DNA of 64,000 nt from Populus alba (Eukaryota > Streptophyta > Magnoliopsida > Malpighiales > Salicaceae), in NCBI RefSeq assembly GCF_005239225.2, contig NC_133289.1, positions 2,177,501 through 2,241,500 of the forward strand, written 5' to 3'. Shown piece by piece: positions 11,900-26,229 of this stretch (positions are counted from its first letter, which is position 1; every line of letters begins with the position of its first letter). The notes below the pieces were generated by a model that ran no database searches, was not told where the DNA came from, and was given only the letters and a program-made list of their open reading frames with translations. The position numbers and the translations under genes were made by a program.

Positions 11900-13312
11900 C
11901 TAAAATCTAGTAAAGATGATACTCCTTGTATTCTAGTTAAGAACTCAAAGACTTGTGCATTAGTTCTCTAAAAATCCAGGGTTTCTAGAGAGTTTGTGCT
12001 TCTTAAAAGATTGGTAATGGAAGGAGTTAGACAACTTTATTTTGAATGCCATGCTTGAGATATCATATCATCTTTTGCGATGCAAATTTCTCCGCACACA
12101 TGATTATAGAGGCCTGGAGAGTAGAACACGATAATCAGAAGGTGTTGATATTATGACCAAATAATAACAATAAAAAAACTAGAAATTATAAACTTAAAAC
12201 GGTTGAGTTTTTAATCAAATGAGATAAAATATCAACCCAATAAAAACTAATTAAAATTGCTTGATCTTATCAAATCTTTAAAAGTAAACACCTATTATTT
12301 TTTTTAAGAAAATAAAACAATATCGTTTTAGTACTTAGAATTTTTCTCCATCTTCAAATTAAATTTTAATATAAATTATATTCAAAGGTTCTAACATCCC
12401 TTAAGTTATGTTAATGAAAATATAATTGAGGAATCTGTGCCACAAGGATCAATTACGAGAAACCAAATAATAGGACATAATTTACATAAAAAATTAGAAG
12501 GCATCACCTTTATTCTGTTTTCATACTCTTAATACATTTAAAAGCTGCATTAATGAAACTAATCACTCAGTCACGTGCTAATTTTTCTCGATGCTTTGCC
12601 CAAGAAAGAAGGAAATGTACATTAAGTTAATACTAATCAGTTAAACAACTTTTAGCTATATAATTCAACTTAATCTACATATGCTATTGTTCTTAATTAT
12701 ACTTATTAAACTTAGCCTAACAAATCAACATGATGACTCATTCCCTGCTCAAAACTAGAATATTTTACAAATTATTTTAAAAATTAACCTGATTAAACTT
12801 GAAATCCTATCAAAACTAGTGATATTTGAATAGATTAACTTCAAGAAATTTTTTAATTTTTTTTTAAAATAACATCATTTAAATTTATTTTTATATATAT
12901 TTTTTAATTAAAATAATATTATTTTACAATTAATTAGATTGACTCGTTAACTCAGGAGTTAAATCAGAATACTCATGAGATGGGTCTTAGACCAAAATAA
13001 TTATGGTAGGCAAGAATCTTATATGGGCCAGGTTTTTCCCTACATGTTTTGAGAAATTATTTCTGTTCCGCCTACGTCTTTGGGTTTAGGTAGTTCGGCC
13101 CAATGTTATATTTTCCGATAATTAGGCCCAAATATAATTAAAAAGGCACACGACGTTGCTTGTAAATCAGCTTCAAAGAAATTTAATTTTACCGTAATTT
13201 CTCCAGAGATCTAAAAATCTTCAAAACTAAACCACTGTAATCGCTTGAGCAGCAGAAGCGGGATCAAACCGACGTCAAATCTCGCAAATCCGCGGCGTTT
13301 TCCACTTAGAAA
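11900..13312. other. Intergenic DNA between hydrolase and VPS52
   Basis: AT-rich DNA with no supportable gene. The first 200 bases are probably the hydrolase 3' UTR. The last 150 bases before 13313 are the likely VPS52 leader. Nothing else is recognised. Confidence 0.5.
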
Positions 13313-16300
13313 ATGGCCACTACGACTGAGGTCAGTCTCTCTCTCTGCATCGTTGAAGCGATCAAACTGATTACTCTGTTCACGAGATCTAACAAAATCC
13401 GGTTTTGTTTTTTGAAAATTTACAGGCGCAATCAAATAATGAAATCGCAAAAAGTGTGTTTGATTTAGGAGCTTTTGTTGGTGATTTAGGCTCCATTGAA
13501 GATGATGCCGCTAGGTACATTTTTTGTTGTTAATTAACATAAATATTAGATATTATTTATTTATTTATATTTTTTTGCTTATGTAGTGATGATGTATCAT
13601 TAGAAGGACTTGAGCAAGAACTAGAAGAATGCAGAAATGATGATGTAAGTATTTATTTATTTCTGATATTTATAGTTTATTTTTTTTCTTATTAATGTTT
13701 TTAGACTGGATTGTTGATTTATTTGTGATATTTTTGGTATAATTATTTTTTTTTATTAATGTTTTTAGGTTGAATTGTTGATTTAAGTTCTTTTTAAAAA
13801 AGGTTTTCACTGTTTGATGTGTAGGTAGTTACGAATATATTGTCGAAAGGGACGAAATTGAGAGATCACACGAAAGGGGTTGAGAATAATTTACGGCAAG
13901 TTGAGTTGGATTCGATTCAGGTTGGTGGTTAGTTCTTGTTAATTTTTGTACCATGTTTTCATGCATTGATGCGTGATTATGTTGGTGTCTTTGAAATGTT
14001 GCAGGATTATATAAAAGAAAGTGATAATTTAGTGTCTCTTCATGAGCAAATTCGCGATTGTGATATCATCTTGTCGCAGATGGAAACTCTACTTAGTGGT
14101 TTCCAGGTATGATCATAAATTTGTAGTAATTTGTTTGAGATGATTTGGTTATATGAATGTTTATGAATTGCCTTTTGGTAATATCTGAAAATGTTTTGCC
14201 TGTGATTGTGATATCATCTTGTTGCAACTGAATTGTGTTTAATTTTGAAATTTTGTTAGGGCGAGATTGGTTCTATAAGTTCGGACATTAAGATTCTCCA
14301 GGAGAAGTCGATGGATATGGGTCTGAAGCTGAAGAATCGCAAGGTATGGTATCTTTTTTGCTAGAAAAGCTGTCATTCACATCTTTTCATTGTCTGCATT
14401 GATTTTGGAGAATCGCATTTATGTCATGCTTTGGATGCTGATTATGGTGTTGACCTTTAGTTCTCTTTACTCAGCACGAGAAAGAAGTGGGGATCAGGGA
14501 TTTTCTTTTTCTTGTTCTTTATGAGTTTGGGAAAAGAGATGGCTTGTTGCGTTAACCATAGGATCTTAAGGTGTTATGACTTTGCTGTTTGTAAACTCTT
14601 TTAGTTGTTTGGAAATATTTCTGTTCTTGGATTTCGAGTCAACACATAAATGTGACGGTTCTAATAAGGTGTTTAGTATGTTTGCTAGTATCATTGTTCT
14701 GCACTGCTGACATGAGCTTGTGCATATCTGATTAGGAACACTGTACCATGTATAGAGTTGCATTCTCATATGGGCATGTGCATTTTAAGTTAACATATTG
14801 CCTCTAAGTAATGTTTTACTTCAAGCTAAAAGTTCACATCTACAGTCTAATGTTTTAACGGTCCTTTTCCCTATATGTCTGTTATCTTATGTTTTCTGTG
14901 TTACTTGAACAGGCAGCTGAATCAAAACTGGCAAAATTTGTTGAAGACATTATAGTCCCTCCCAGAATGGTAGACATAATTGTTGATGGAGAGGTACTTC
15001 TGATTTATGTTCCCTCACATTTTTTTTTTGAAAAGGGGGTAAAAGCTTGCACTCTAATGCTGATTTTTGATTTAGCCTATTCATGTGGAGTTTGTTGTAT
15101 TTGTTCTTGTTCATCAGCACCAATATACTTGCAGTGCAACTCTTTTTTTTCCAGGTTAATGAGGAGTATTTTAGAACTCTCGAAATACTTAGTAAGAAGC
15201 TGAAGTTTGTTGAAGCAGATCAATTGATTAAAGGTTCTAAAGCTCTAAAAGATGTTCAGCCTGAACTTGAAAAGCTCAGGCAGAAAGCAGTTACAAAGGT
15301 TGATAACTCTACTAGATGCCTGATGGAGTTGATTAGTTAGTAATTTGCTTGCTTGTTTATTCATAAGTTATTCCTCAAGTGATTTTTTACTGCAAAATTG
15401 TTTTTTGCTAATAGCTTTCCTTGGTAATGTGTACATTGACATAGCACTATATTTATATTTTTACAGGTGTTTGACTTCATTGTTCAGAAACTTTATGCCT
15501 TGAGAAAACCCAAAACAAATATTCAGATCCTTCAACAGAGTGTTCTTTTAAAAAACAAGTGAGTTTTGCATCCATAGTGGTGCTTATGAAATATGTGCTC
15601 TGATGTTTACATTTTAGCCCATGATTATTTTGCTACTTGTGTGCTTGTTGTAGTTGACTAAATGGTTGGATGAAATTGTAGGTATGTCATTTCTTTCCTT
15701 AAGGAACATGCCAAGGAGGTATATATTGAGGTTCGTGCAGCATACGTCGATACGATGAACAAGGTGAATGCATTCGAATTTCATCTGCCTTTGAATATAG
15801 ACTTTCTAGGACTTTCATATCATACCTCATCTCTCCCATTTCATTTATTGTTTGGTGGAGTGCACCACTTCTTTTTCTCATTATTTCTAACATGAGAATA
15901 TCTACTATAAGCTTCTGTAGTAAATATGATTTTGATCTACTGCAGTAATGACCTTGGCTTTCCACATGGTGTACATGCTTTGATTATTTTAATTTCTTTT
16001 CAATGCTACCTGCATGATACCTCATATGTCCTTACTTCTATGTATCAGACGACCACATTTTAACACCTAATTCAGTTCTGCTTGCTTTTAAGCACTGTGT
16101 AATTTCAATCCCAAGTTACCATGGTGAAAATATATGCATGAGTTTTCAAGTTCTGCTGGGCTTTCTGCAGGTACTTAGTGCACATTTCCGTGCTTACATT
16201 CAAGCATTGGAGAAATTGCAGTTAGATATAGCAACATCTAGTGATTTGATTGGTGTTGAGACCACAAGAAGCACTGGTCTTTTCTCAACTGCAAGAGGAC

Positions 16301-19252
16301 CGCTAAAGAATAAATCAGCTGTATTTGCTCTGGGGGAGAGGATCAACATTTTGAAGGTTTTTAATTTTTCTGTTCTTTGAACTGGATTTAAAATATTAAT
16401 TTCTATCATTCTTTGTGATAATTTTGTAGGATAGTTGCCTAATTTATGGCAGAACGTGTTTCTTTGTAGGTGGCATTCTTTTTAGCCAAACTTGATTCAC
16501 TGTTAGAGTTTTAATTGGTTTCAGGACATGGATCAACCAGCATTGATTCCTCATATAGCTGAAGCCGGTTCTCAAAAGTATCCTTATGAGGTTCTTTTCA
16601 GGAGCTTGCACAAGCTGCTAATGGATACTGCTACTTCCGAGTATGCTAGACTTGCTCTGCTCCTTGATTTTGTTTTCTAGTGATTGGGAAACGCTAAATC
16701 CAAGCATGCAAGAATTTCAACAATTTCTCATTCTGCAGGTATCTCTTCTGTGATGATTTCTTCGGGGAAGAATCCATTTTTTATGAAATTTTTGCAGGTA
16801 ATTGCAAAAGATTTTCATAGTAATCGTAGAAAGTATTTCCTACACAAATGCTGAAATGAATATTGTTGGAATTCACTGTTTACTTGTGCTTGTAGGATTG
16901 CATGCCAAGTTAACACAGAATGCTTTAGTAACAAAAAGCTCTCATTAGTTATGGTCCAAAATAGAATATAGAGGGAAAGGATTCATGTAGGTCATGCCGA
17001 GGAGTTTGGGATATAGTTTAAGTTGGGATGAGCTGTGCTAGTATTATTGTTTTTATTCCGTCCCTTGAATGAGACCATCCATGATTTGTTAGTTTCAAAA
17101 TTTAGACTTGTTAATAGTTGTTATTGCTTTCTGCAGAAAAAAAGAAATTTCTTTACATGCCAACTTAAAAAGTTTTTGTATTCTGTTGCTAATATGGAGA
17201 AAAACTAATTACTTTTCATTCATTTCTGTAACTTTATCAGGCCCATTTGCTGTTGTTGACGAACACTTCAATTCAATACTACCTAATTGCTATGATGCCA
17301 TAGGCCTGATGCTAATGATTCGCATAATACATCAGCACCAGGTCAAAATCTTTCCATAATTACCATGTCAATGTGTTCAATTCACTTTCCTTAAGCAATC
17401 TGATGTTGTTATTATAATTGCTAGACCACTACATTACATTTTGTGGTATTTTAGTTTGAATCTTGGCTTGTGTTGAACATTTGTGTGCTTTGTGCTGGCT
17501 GGCTTCTCTGGCTCAAACAATGAGAAAGAAAAAAGCTTGAGATAAAAATGTGGACAGATTGGTATGCTTGCAAGGAGTTCATCTATTTCTGATACCTGCT
17601 TTCACTTTTCAGCTCATTATGTCTCGGCGGCGGATTCCATGCCTGGATTCATATTTGGACAAGGTATGTTATATTCTTACTAAGTTTATTCATTTCATGT
17701 GTCCATACCTGTAATAACATTTTGGCTTTTTTTAATAAATGGAGCTTTTAGAGTTTATATGGGTCTGTGGATCAAGAAGGATCTACATATGGGCAGTTGA
17801 TACTATACTACATTGTGCTGCATGGCAGCAATTTCTTACCATACCTAATGACAAATGTGATTAATTTTTTACTTGATCGAGCAGGTCAACATTGCTTTAT
17901 GGCCTCGTTTTAAGATGGTATTTGACCTGCACCTTAGCAGCCTCCGTAATGCAAATGTAAAGACATTGTGGGAAGATGATGTCCATCCTCATTATGTTAT
18001 GAGGCGTTATGCTGAATTTACAGCTTCTCTTATTCACCTTAATGTTGAATATGGAGATGGACAGGTTAGATATATTTCCAAGTTAGAGATGTAAAAATAT
18101 ATTAAATTGTTGTTTGAACAACATTTGTTTGTTTCTTGTTCCCCCCTGGTCATGTAATGCTTATGGTTTTTGGCCTCCCAATATTTGCAGCTTGAATTGA
18201 ATATGGAGAGGCTGAGAATGGCCATTGATGACCTGCTTATGAAGCTTGCTAAAACATTCCCAAAACCAAAACCACAAATTGTGTTCCTTATAAACAACTA
18301 TGATATGACGATCGCTGTTTTGAAGGTAGATAATTACTTTGTAAAATAGATTTTCACTCGGCTGACTCAAGTTCCTTGGTCATTTTGTAACTTCTATTAG
18401 ATTTGACTGTTCTTACTCTTTGTACTGCCCACTTGTTCCCATCATTTGAATTTTAGGAAGCTGGCTCAGAAGGTGGGAAAATTCAATTGCACTTTGAGGA
18501 ACTGCTGAAGAGCAACACGTCAATGTTTGTGGTAAGCATTTTTTGCTGACGAGGAATTGCTTTCTTTGATGATATTCACGTTAGCAATATCTTGAAAATT
18601 GATTCCCCCCTACCTGTTATATAACAACAATCATAAAAGGGGAAGCAAAATGGGTGAAATAATTAATTAAGAGTCACGCCGAAGGTCCTGTGAGATATCA
18701 TCCTATCCGAGGACATCCTCTCCTAAAAATTAAGTTCTTTTTGCATTATCTTCCTACTGTAATTTCATTGGGAGTTTGTTTATTGCCCACTCCCTGCAGG
18801 AAGAGCTGCTACTAGAGCATTTTAGTGACCTAATCAAGTTCGTGAAATCCCGAGCCTGTAAGTTTATATTTCAACATGTCACTTGTAAGATTTCTGCATT
18901 CATTTCATTAGTAAAGGAGGTGGCCTCACTTGCAAGTTATTTGCCAGCGGAGGAACCGGGTTCTAGCACTGAGAAGCCCATAACTGTTGCTGAAGTCGAG
19001 ACGATTGTGAAGGATTTTGCAAGCAGATGGAAAGCTGCAATAGAGCTGATGCACAAAGATGTTATCACCTCTTTCAGCAACTTCTTATGTGGCATGGAGA
19101 TCTTGAGAGCTGCATTGACACAGCTCCTGCTTTATTATACTAGGCTATCAGATACAATAAAGAAGATCGTCGGCGGGTCTGCGCTGAACAAAGATCTTGT
19201 GTCTATATCGTCAATCATGTACGAAATCAGGAAATATTCAAGGACTTTCTAG
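13313..19252 (+). CDS. VPS52: VPS52 / POKY POLLEN TUBE, GARP-EARP tethering complex subunit
   Basis: Subunit of the GARP/EARP complexes that tether endosome-derived vesicles at the trans-Golgi network; in Arabidopsis loss of the orthologue (POK) blocks pollen tube growth. Twenty exons: 13313-13330, 13426-13514, 13587-13644, 13825-13920, 14005-14106, 14260-14343, 14913-14993, 15155-15298, 15467-15558, 15682-15763, 16171-16356, 16525-16640, 16739-16797, 17241-17341, 17613-17663, 17885-18064, 18191-18325, 18457-18531, 18800-18857 and 18948-19252. The product is 703 aa, the size of plant VPS52. The N-terminal 250 residues are coiled-coil-rich (DYIKESDNLVSLHEQIRDCD). The C-terminal half is a helical domain (RYAEFTASLIHLN). 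There is no signal peptide or membrane segment, as expected for a peripheral complex. Exon 1 encodes only six residues. Confidence 0.93.
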
Positions 19253-19880
19253 ATCATTGATGTTATGTTAGCAAACACAATATCCTACGAAGTCCATGGA
19301 TCAAAAGAGTAAGCATGTATTATCTGCCCTAGCAAGTACTCTTCGACTTTGGAAAGTATTAGACAACAAAAATCGCACAAAAACAATTGCTCAGGGACAG
19401 AATTCAGCTTCACAGTTGTTGAGGAAGTTTCTTCACTTAGTTCATGTTCGGTGTGGAATGCCGCCGGCTGTCCGATTCATGAAAGCTTTGCCGTGATTTT
19501 GCTGGTGGCAGATTTTTGGATATCAGCGTGTTCTTTCAAGGTGTTTATTTTTATTTTTTATTTCATCTGTCTTGCAGCACGAAGTCAAGATGTCTGATTT
19601 GGAAAATGCGTGGATTTATTGAAAATCTCTTGAAAAGAAGCAAAAGCCAAGCTAGCAGTAGAGTTAAAAGCAAGAGGCAAAAGTTCAGTTTTATACAAAA
19701 TGCTGAGGAATGTATCAAACCAGTATTATAACACCTGGTCTGACAAATCATGTCGGTGTTTTGGATTTATCTCTTTTTTCATAGCTTATGAGATGAAGTA
19801 TTTCTTCCCTTTTATAAATTTTAATCGGCATTTTTTATGTCCAATATGGAATAACCTCAACAATCTGTCATATATTGGGC
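19253..19880 (+). other. VPS52 3' region
   Basis: About 600 bp of moderately AT-rich sequence after the VPS52 stop. It has no credible coding potential beyond short spurious frames and is probably 3' UTR. A pyrimidine-rich stretch ending in TTGCAG at about 19577 could be the acceptor of a 3' UTR intron, but no donor was chosen with confidence. Confidence 0.4.
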
Positions 19881-20806
19881 CTTAAATTGAAGTTGTTACA
19901 GCTCATTTCATGCTTAGACCGTAGGGTCTAGACCTTGGTAATGTTTGCAGGTTCTAGCTTGTTAAATTAAAATATATTTTTTTTAATTTTTTTTTTAATA
20001 TTAACATATTAAAATGATTAAAAATTATTAAAAAAAATTAAAAATGTTTTTTGAAGGATGGGAGCATGGATTCCACCAAGAGAAAACAATGGAAGAAAAT
20101 AATTAGAGACTGGAACAGCGGAATCATCGGCCATCAGTTTATATTTAGATGAGTCATGTTAAACATGTGTTTAATTAAGTTAAAATCCCTTAATTAACAA
20201 TGGCCTGTCAATTGTCATTGCCTTAAATGAATAATAATGCTGTTGCTTTCGTTCATTGTCATGTCCCATGAAATGCTCCAACACATTGTCCTTTTGTCAT
20301 AGAAAAACAACAAAAGACTATATACAAAGGGAACCAGACAAAAGACAGATAAATTCACAATTAAGGTTGTTGTTTCTTTTACGTAAAGTAGTTTTTTTAG
20401 AAATTATTTTAATATTTATTTATTATTAAAAAATTTGATCAATGAATAATATTTTTTATTAAAAAAAAAATTTGGTTTGATTTCTAGAAAAGTGTTTTTA
20501 TTTTATTTTAAATGAAGATATTTTTCAGAAATTATAAAAAATTTAAAAATATCATTTTATTTGCTGATTATATCAAATTTTATCATTAAAATTTTGATGT
20601 CTATATATTTTATTTTGAATATTTTTTTTTCAATTTTATCCATTAGAATTTAATTTTAATTTTCATTTTTATATCAATTTTGGTCCTTATTTTTATGATT
20701 TTTATTTGTTTTTTTCTTATTATTTTTTTAATTAAAATTTTTTATTTATCAGATTTAATCCCTATTCTTTTGATTGTTATTTATTTTATTTGAAATAATT
20801 TATGAA

Positions 20807-20841
<35 letters not shown>

Positions 20842-21841
20842 TTTCATTATCTTTCAACTTTCTTATTTATTAAATTTGATTTCTATTATTTTGATTGTTA
20901 TTTATTTTATTTGAGATGATTTATGAAATTATATATTTTTTTAATTTTATTCTCATTCAACTTTTTAAGTTGTAAGATTTGTTCCTCATTATTATAATAA
21001 AATAAAAAAAAAAAAATAAAAATTTATTTTTTAGCTTATTTTTCATTACATAGAAAAATACTAAAAAATATTTTCCAACTTATTTCTATGATATTACCAA
21101 ATATAAAAAAATAATTCACTTTTCAAGAATTTATTTTTTTAAAAAACCATTTTCTAAAAAAAAAATTACTTTTTAACAAACAAATGGGGTCTAAAACTAA
21201 ACTACTAATTGTTAAAATATGCTAAGAATATTAACTCAAAAAACTTGTAATTTAAAATTTAATTTAAATTAAATTTAAAATTAAATCAAGCAAAGATATT
21301 AACTCAATAAAATCTATCTAATGACTGAACTATATTTTTAATAATTAAGTTGATCTAGCTAGACTTCATCAAATCAACACTAAATATTTTTTTTAAATAC
21401 AAAATAAAATAACACCATTTTAATAAAAAATATCACTACTTAAAAGATACACTAATTAAAAAACTCTGTTTTCTAAATGGCAACCTTATACACCACAATT
21501 ATGGTGCTATTTGAACTGGTTTTGATTTATTATTATTTTTTAATTTTTTTTTTTTAATTTTTATTATTTTAATTTGTTGATATTAAAAATATATTTTTTA
21601 AAATAATAAAATATTATTTTAATATATTAACGAATAAAAAACTTAAAATCAATGCATTCTACACTTTCAAAAAGCAGCAAGTATAACTCCCAGGAAATTA
21701 CCTAAGCAATTTACACAGCCATGCATGCACAAACAATTAACCCAAAGCAAAAACCTTAATAAAAGCAAGAACCCATCTCCGAAATCCTAAACCCACAAAA
21801 AAGTTCCAATCTTTTTTTTTTTTTTTTATATATAAAAAAAA
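19881..21841. other. AT-rich intergenic region with SSRs
   Basis: Very AT-rich, with many poly-A and poly-T runs. A (TA)n tract lies at about 20810-20831. A roughly 100-bp phrase, 'ttgattgttatttattttattt' onward, occurs at about 20771 and again at about 20893, a local duplication. A copy of the dispersed AT-rich repeat lies at about 21515-21665. A T-run (21812-21828) directly precedes the SIP2 start, so the leader is unusually simple in sequence. Confidence 0.5.
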
Positions 21842-23663
21842 ATGGTTTCTAAGACTCGTTTAATTGTGTCAGATTTTATAGTTTCTATTATTTGGGTATG
21901 GAATGGTGCTTTAATAAAGATGTTTGTGTTCAAGGTTTTGCAGATGGGGCATGATTCAAGAGGGGAATTTATGAGGCAGTCTTTGACAGTTATGAGCCTG
22001 TTCTTTTTTGCTTTCTTGGCTAAGGTTACTAAAGGAGCGTCTTTTAATCCTCTTGCTGTTTTGTCTTCTGCTATTTCTGGGGATTTCTCTCAGTTTCTCT
22101 TCACCATTGGGACTAGAATACCTGCTCAGGTTAGCTTCTCTTTCCCTCTGGGATGTTGACTTGGATTTTTTTTTTTCTAGATGTGAAGTGGGTTTCATTT
22201 TATTGTTTTCTTGTTTGTGTGTGTTTTGGGTTTCAAATAACTGGTTCAGCTCAAATTTTATGTGATTGGGTTACTGGTACAAGTTTTTCTCGGGGGTTTT
22301 AAGCTTTATGCAAAATTTAAGCTTTTCTTTGCCTGTTATTTCTTCTCAAAATGAAAGGTCAGATGCTATTGGGATCTACATGACTTTTAATATGAGTTCA
22401 AGTTGTGAGCCTGTTCTTTAATTTGTTTGCATATTAGATTGTTGAGTTGAGTGATTTGTTAAAGCTTTTATCTTGTTCTTTGAATTGGGTTGATGTATTC
22501 TTCCAGTCATGAGATCGCCGAGATTGTATTTTTTCTTGTTAATTCTAATTATATTAGCTTAAATTGGTTTTGGTGCTAATTTCACTTTTAAGAAAGTACA
22601 TAGTTTGTGGTCCATTAATGCTTGGGATGAGAGTGAAAAATGAGTGGTGATCAAGCACCGAAGAAGCATTTCTTTAGCTCTTAATTTATACTCACCATCC
22701 AGTGGCGATCATGCATTTATTCAATGCACGCGAGCCCAAAGCAACCGACAGGCACCCTTTTTTAAAAAAAACAATTACATCCTGTTTAGGGCAACCTGCA
22801 ATTTTAGAACAGAGAACTTTCATGAGTTCCATGCACGAGATGTAAAACCTGGATGTATGTTTTGTGATGGAAAACATGGAGCTGTTATGACTTAGAGGAT
22901 AAAAATTGGTTGAACAAGAACAACCAAATCTTTATTACTGCTGAACTAAGCATTCTGTCAAGGTATTCTCGATGTAACTAGATTGTTTTGCTAGAACAGT
23001 TGTCCTTGCCGTTTTTCAAGGTTTCATTTACTCGATCATTTACCCATCTCGTTTTGGTGAACAAAGTTTCTGACTTGAAGACAACTACTTTGGAATACAA
23101 TGTCTTTTGGTTTATTTTTCTGTAGGTGATTGGATCTATCACTGCGGTTCGGCTTCTTATCGATACCTTTCCTGAGATAGGACGTGGACCACGCTTGAAT
23201 GTTGACATCCATAAGGGAGCTCTCACAGAAGGATTGCTGGCATTTGGAGTTGTTACCATCTCTCTTGGGCTTGCAAGAAAGATCCCTGGAAGTTTCTTCA
23301 TGAAGACTTGGATATCAAGTATTTCAAAGTTATCTCTTCACATACTTGGTTCTGATCTAACGGGCGGTTGTATGAACCCAGCCTCAGTAAGTCATGCTCA
23401 CATCTTTTAGTTGCAACGCAATGCATGCATCTAAAGTTCGTTTTAGCTTCAAGAAGGTTGCGTAGAGATGACCTGAACCTTTTTAAAATCTGTAGGTGAT
23501 GGGATGGGCTTATGCCCGTGGGGATCATATAACCAAGGAGCACATACTCGTGTACTGGCTTGCCCCAATACAGGGAGCTCTGCTGGCAGTATGGACATTT
23601 AAGTTGCTCTTTCGGCCACAAAAACAAGACGAGAAAGAAAAGTTGAAGGGCAAAACAGATTGA
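21842..23663 (+). CDS. SIP2-1: Aquaporin SIP2-type (small basic intrinsic protein)
   Basis: Small basic intrinsic protein of the aquaporin (MIP) superfamily; family members sit in the ER membrane and conduct water or other small solutes. Exons 21842-22129, 23126-23386 and 23496-23663 give 238 aa, the usual SIP2 size. Six hydrophobic helices are expected. The first pore motif is NPL (SFNPLAV), typical of SIP2 rather than the NPT/NPC of SIP1. The second is canonical NPA (GGCMNPAS). The conserved KIPGSFFMKTW and VMGWAYARGDHITKEH stretches match the SIP2 group. The C-terminus is short and basic. Intron 1 is about 1 kb. The next gene is convergent, with 561 bp between stop codons. Confidence 0.93.
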
Positions 23664-24224
23664 AGAAATGCCTCTGAACCTTTCAGTTAAATTGTGTTGT
23701 ATTATCTAGCCTGCAAGCTTTGAAGGGGGCAAATTTATGCGAACCTGAAGAAAATAATAGTTAAGGAATTTAGGTTTACAAATCTTGGCTCATTGATCAT
23801 TGCAAATAAAGGGAATTTACAAGTCTTGGATCAATGACCATTGTAAATAACGGGAGTTATTCGCCGTGAATTATTTTGACACTTCAATTTCCAAGTTGAG
23901 TATGGACACTTGGCATTAGTTCTTGTCAACAGTACTCTGTTCATGCTTTAGCGACTTAGACATTAACTCGCTGCAGCGTGGGATTTGGCAAAGAAAATGA
24001 ATGTTCTTGTTACTAATTCCTCCATTTGTGGAAAACTTATACTCAATCCGCTTGCAAACTTTGTGTATTATAAGTTTACAACCCATATCTGTTCAGCAGC
24101 ATGGAGTGAAGGGAGAAATATAGATGGTCTCAAGAGGACTAAAACAGGGTCAATTACATTACAAAAGGACACCAGTTGCATGGATGTTTCCTCCGTTTCA
24201 TATGGAAAATCTGCTAAACCCGTA
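23664..24224. other. Convergent 3' flanks of SIP2 and CRD1
   Basis: Intergenic DNA between two convergent genes, holding both 3' UTRs. It contains a short near-duplicate: 'aatcttggctcattgatcattgcaaataa' near 23780 and 'aagtcttggatcaatgaccattgtaaataa' near 23820. No gene is seen. Confidence 0.5.
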
Positions 24225-26201
24225 TTAGTAAACAAGTTTTGGTTCAAACTCTGCCAAATCAACAGATCCAGACTCGATTGGTGGCATTAGATATGCAGCC
24301 AAGATTTCAGAAACCAATGCTGCAACAAGGGGAATCCTCTTGAAGTTCTTGACCAAGGAATTGTCTTCGCTCTCACCAACAGCAAGCAACTTCTGGTTAA
24401 TCTCCACCATCCTGTCCAACTTCCTCTTGAACTCTGGGTTCTCAACATCAAGCACAGCTGGGAAGATTCTCGCTGTGGTGCGGTTAGTCTGCATTAAGAG
24501 AATTTCAGAAACAAACTCAAAGACTATCGAAAATCTACAACGTTTGAATCAAACATTCAAATCCATTAGTCTAGGCTATCGATTTCTTATTTCCCTTTTC
24601 AAAATCGTCCAGGCGAGCAAAAGGAGATTTAACATCGCATCAACTGAAAATATCATTGGACATTAGAAAACTAAGAAATAAAATTCAAACCTTGATTGCA
24701 TATTATATATAATTCAGCATGGATATGGAAGCAAATGAAAAAACAAAACTCAGACGAGCAAAGCAGGCAGGTATAGAGCATTAGTCTCACCTCAATGATG
24801 ACATGCATGTCGAATTCTTTGGTATTGAGTCCAATGCCTTCATAGAAAGCAGTTCGCTGGCAGTCGTTGAGGTACATTGTCACATACACCTGCAAAATCA
24901 ACTCTCTAAGCTGTCAGAAGCGAGGAAATAGACATGATATCATCCCTAAATTAGTCTCAACGTTGAAGGCCAATACTTTTGTTGACTGGTTAACATACCA
25001 AGAAAAAGCAACCTATATGGGATATAAAGATGTTTTAGTAAAGATTTTCAATAATATCTAGTGGCCAATGGCTCCTTGTACACACACAAGCATTTGCAGA
25101 AACATTACAGATAGTCTAAATATGGTATGAAAATGCATCTAGGGTGAGAAACTTACCGATAGGCAGAAGAAACGTGACCACAACTTTGCCTTCCAATCGT
25201 TGAGGAATTGAGGCTGAGCCTTCATCAATGCAGAGAAGAAATCACCATGTCTGTTCTCATCCTGGCACCAGTTCTCAAAGTACTTGAAAATGGGGTAACA
25301 CTGGTACTCAGGGTTTTCCCTGAGATGTCTGTAAATTGTTATGTATCTCCAGTAACCAATTTTCTCAGACAAATATGTAGCATAGAAAATGAACTTTGGC
25401 TTGAAAAATGTGTACTTCCTAGCTTTTGTTAGGAACCCCAAGTCCAATGCCAGATTGAAATCAGACAAACCCTTGTTCAAAAATCTGCATGCAATATCAC
25501 AAAGGTCAATTAACCATACAAAGGATCAATCATTCTTGGAGAGTAATTCACCGTGTGACACAAAGAAGGGTAAGGTTTTCGCATACCCAGCATGCCTGGC
25601 TTCATCCCTGGACATGAGGGAGAAAATCTCTGCTACCACTGGATTGGTTTTCTACATCATCAAATGTGGGTGATAGATAATTATACTGGAAACAAGGAAT
25701 TAGATTATGGATGAAATTAGAGTGACTGTAGAGGCGTACCTTGAGTCTCCTTCCAAGCTCTTTGTAGAGAAGGAACCCAGAGAACTCAGCAGTGCAAGAC
25801 CTCTCTAAGAACTCAACAAAAATCTGTCTCAAAGGCCCTTGCATCTTATCAGCAGCTTCCTTGAACTCCTTGTTCCTCACAAAGTGAGTCTGGTTGTAGT
25901 CAGTCTTGAATTCTTGCAGAAGTGCTTCAAACTCAGACTGGTTCAAGTTCTTGTTGATTTCAGTATTGAAAAGCGTCTCCATTTCATCAAAATCAGTGGT
26001 GTAGAACCTTGGTGCCAAAAGGGTCTCTTTGATTTCACCTTTGTTACCTTTCTTCCTTGGCTTTGGGCTACTTGTTGTCTTTGCAGTAGCTGACATTTTG
26101 ATGGTAATGAATTTGGGGTAGGAGAAACTTCTTGGATTTCCAAATTTGGGTGTGCTGCTAAATTTGGAGATGGGTTTTACTAAAGCCATCTCTACAGCCA
26201 T
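24225..26201 (-). CDS. CRD1: Mg-protoporphyrin IX monomethyl ester (oxidative) cyclase, chloroplastic
   Basis: Di-iron membrane-associated subunit of the aerobic cyclase that forms the isocyclic ring of chlorophyll, making divinyl protochlorophyllide from Mg-protoporphyrin IX monomethyl ester in the chloroplast (CRD1/CHL27/AcsF family). Minus-strand exons 25740-26201, 25587-25651, 25157-25484, 24791-24889 and 24225-24488 give 405 aa, the family length. The start at 26201 ([10 protein letters not shown]) gives the usual Ser-rich transit peptide of about 45 residues; an in-frame ATG seven codons upstream is less likely. Di-iron ligand motifs are visible as SRDEARHAG and CQDENRHGD. Other hallmarks are [20 protein letters not shown] and the C-terminal [10 protein letters not shown]. 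No defect was seen. Confidence 0.96.
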
Positions 26202-26229
26202 TTTTTTCTCGGAGAAAGGCACTTGCTTC

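Noticed and set aside
21956..22265. Antisense and alternative-frame ORFs overlapping SIP2 exon 1
   Set aside because: They are shadows of the aquaporin exon, which has full family homology in its own frame.
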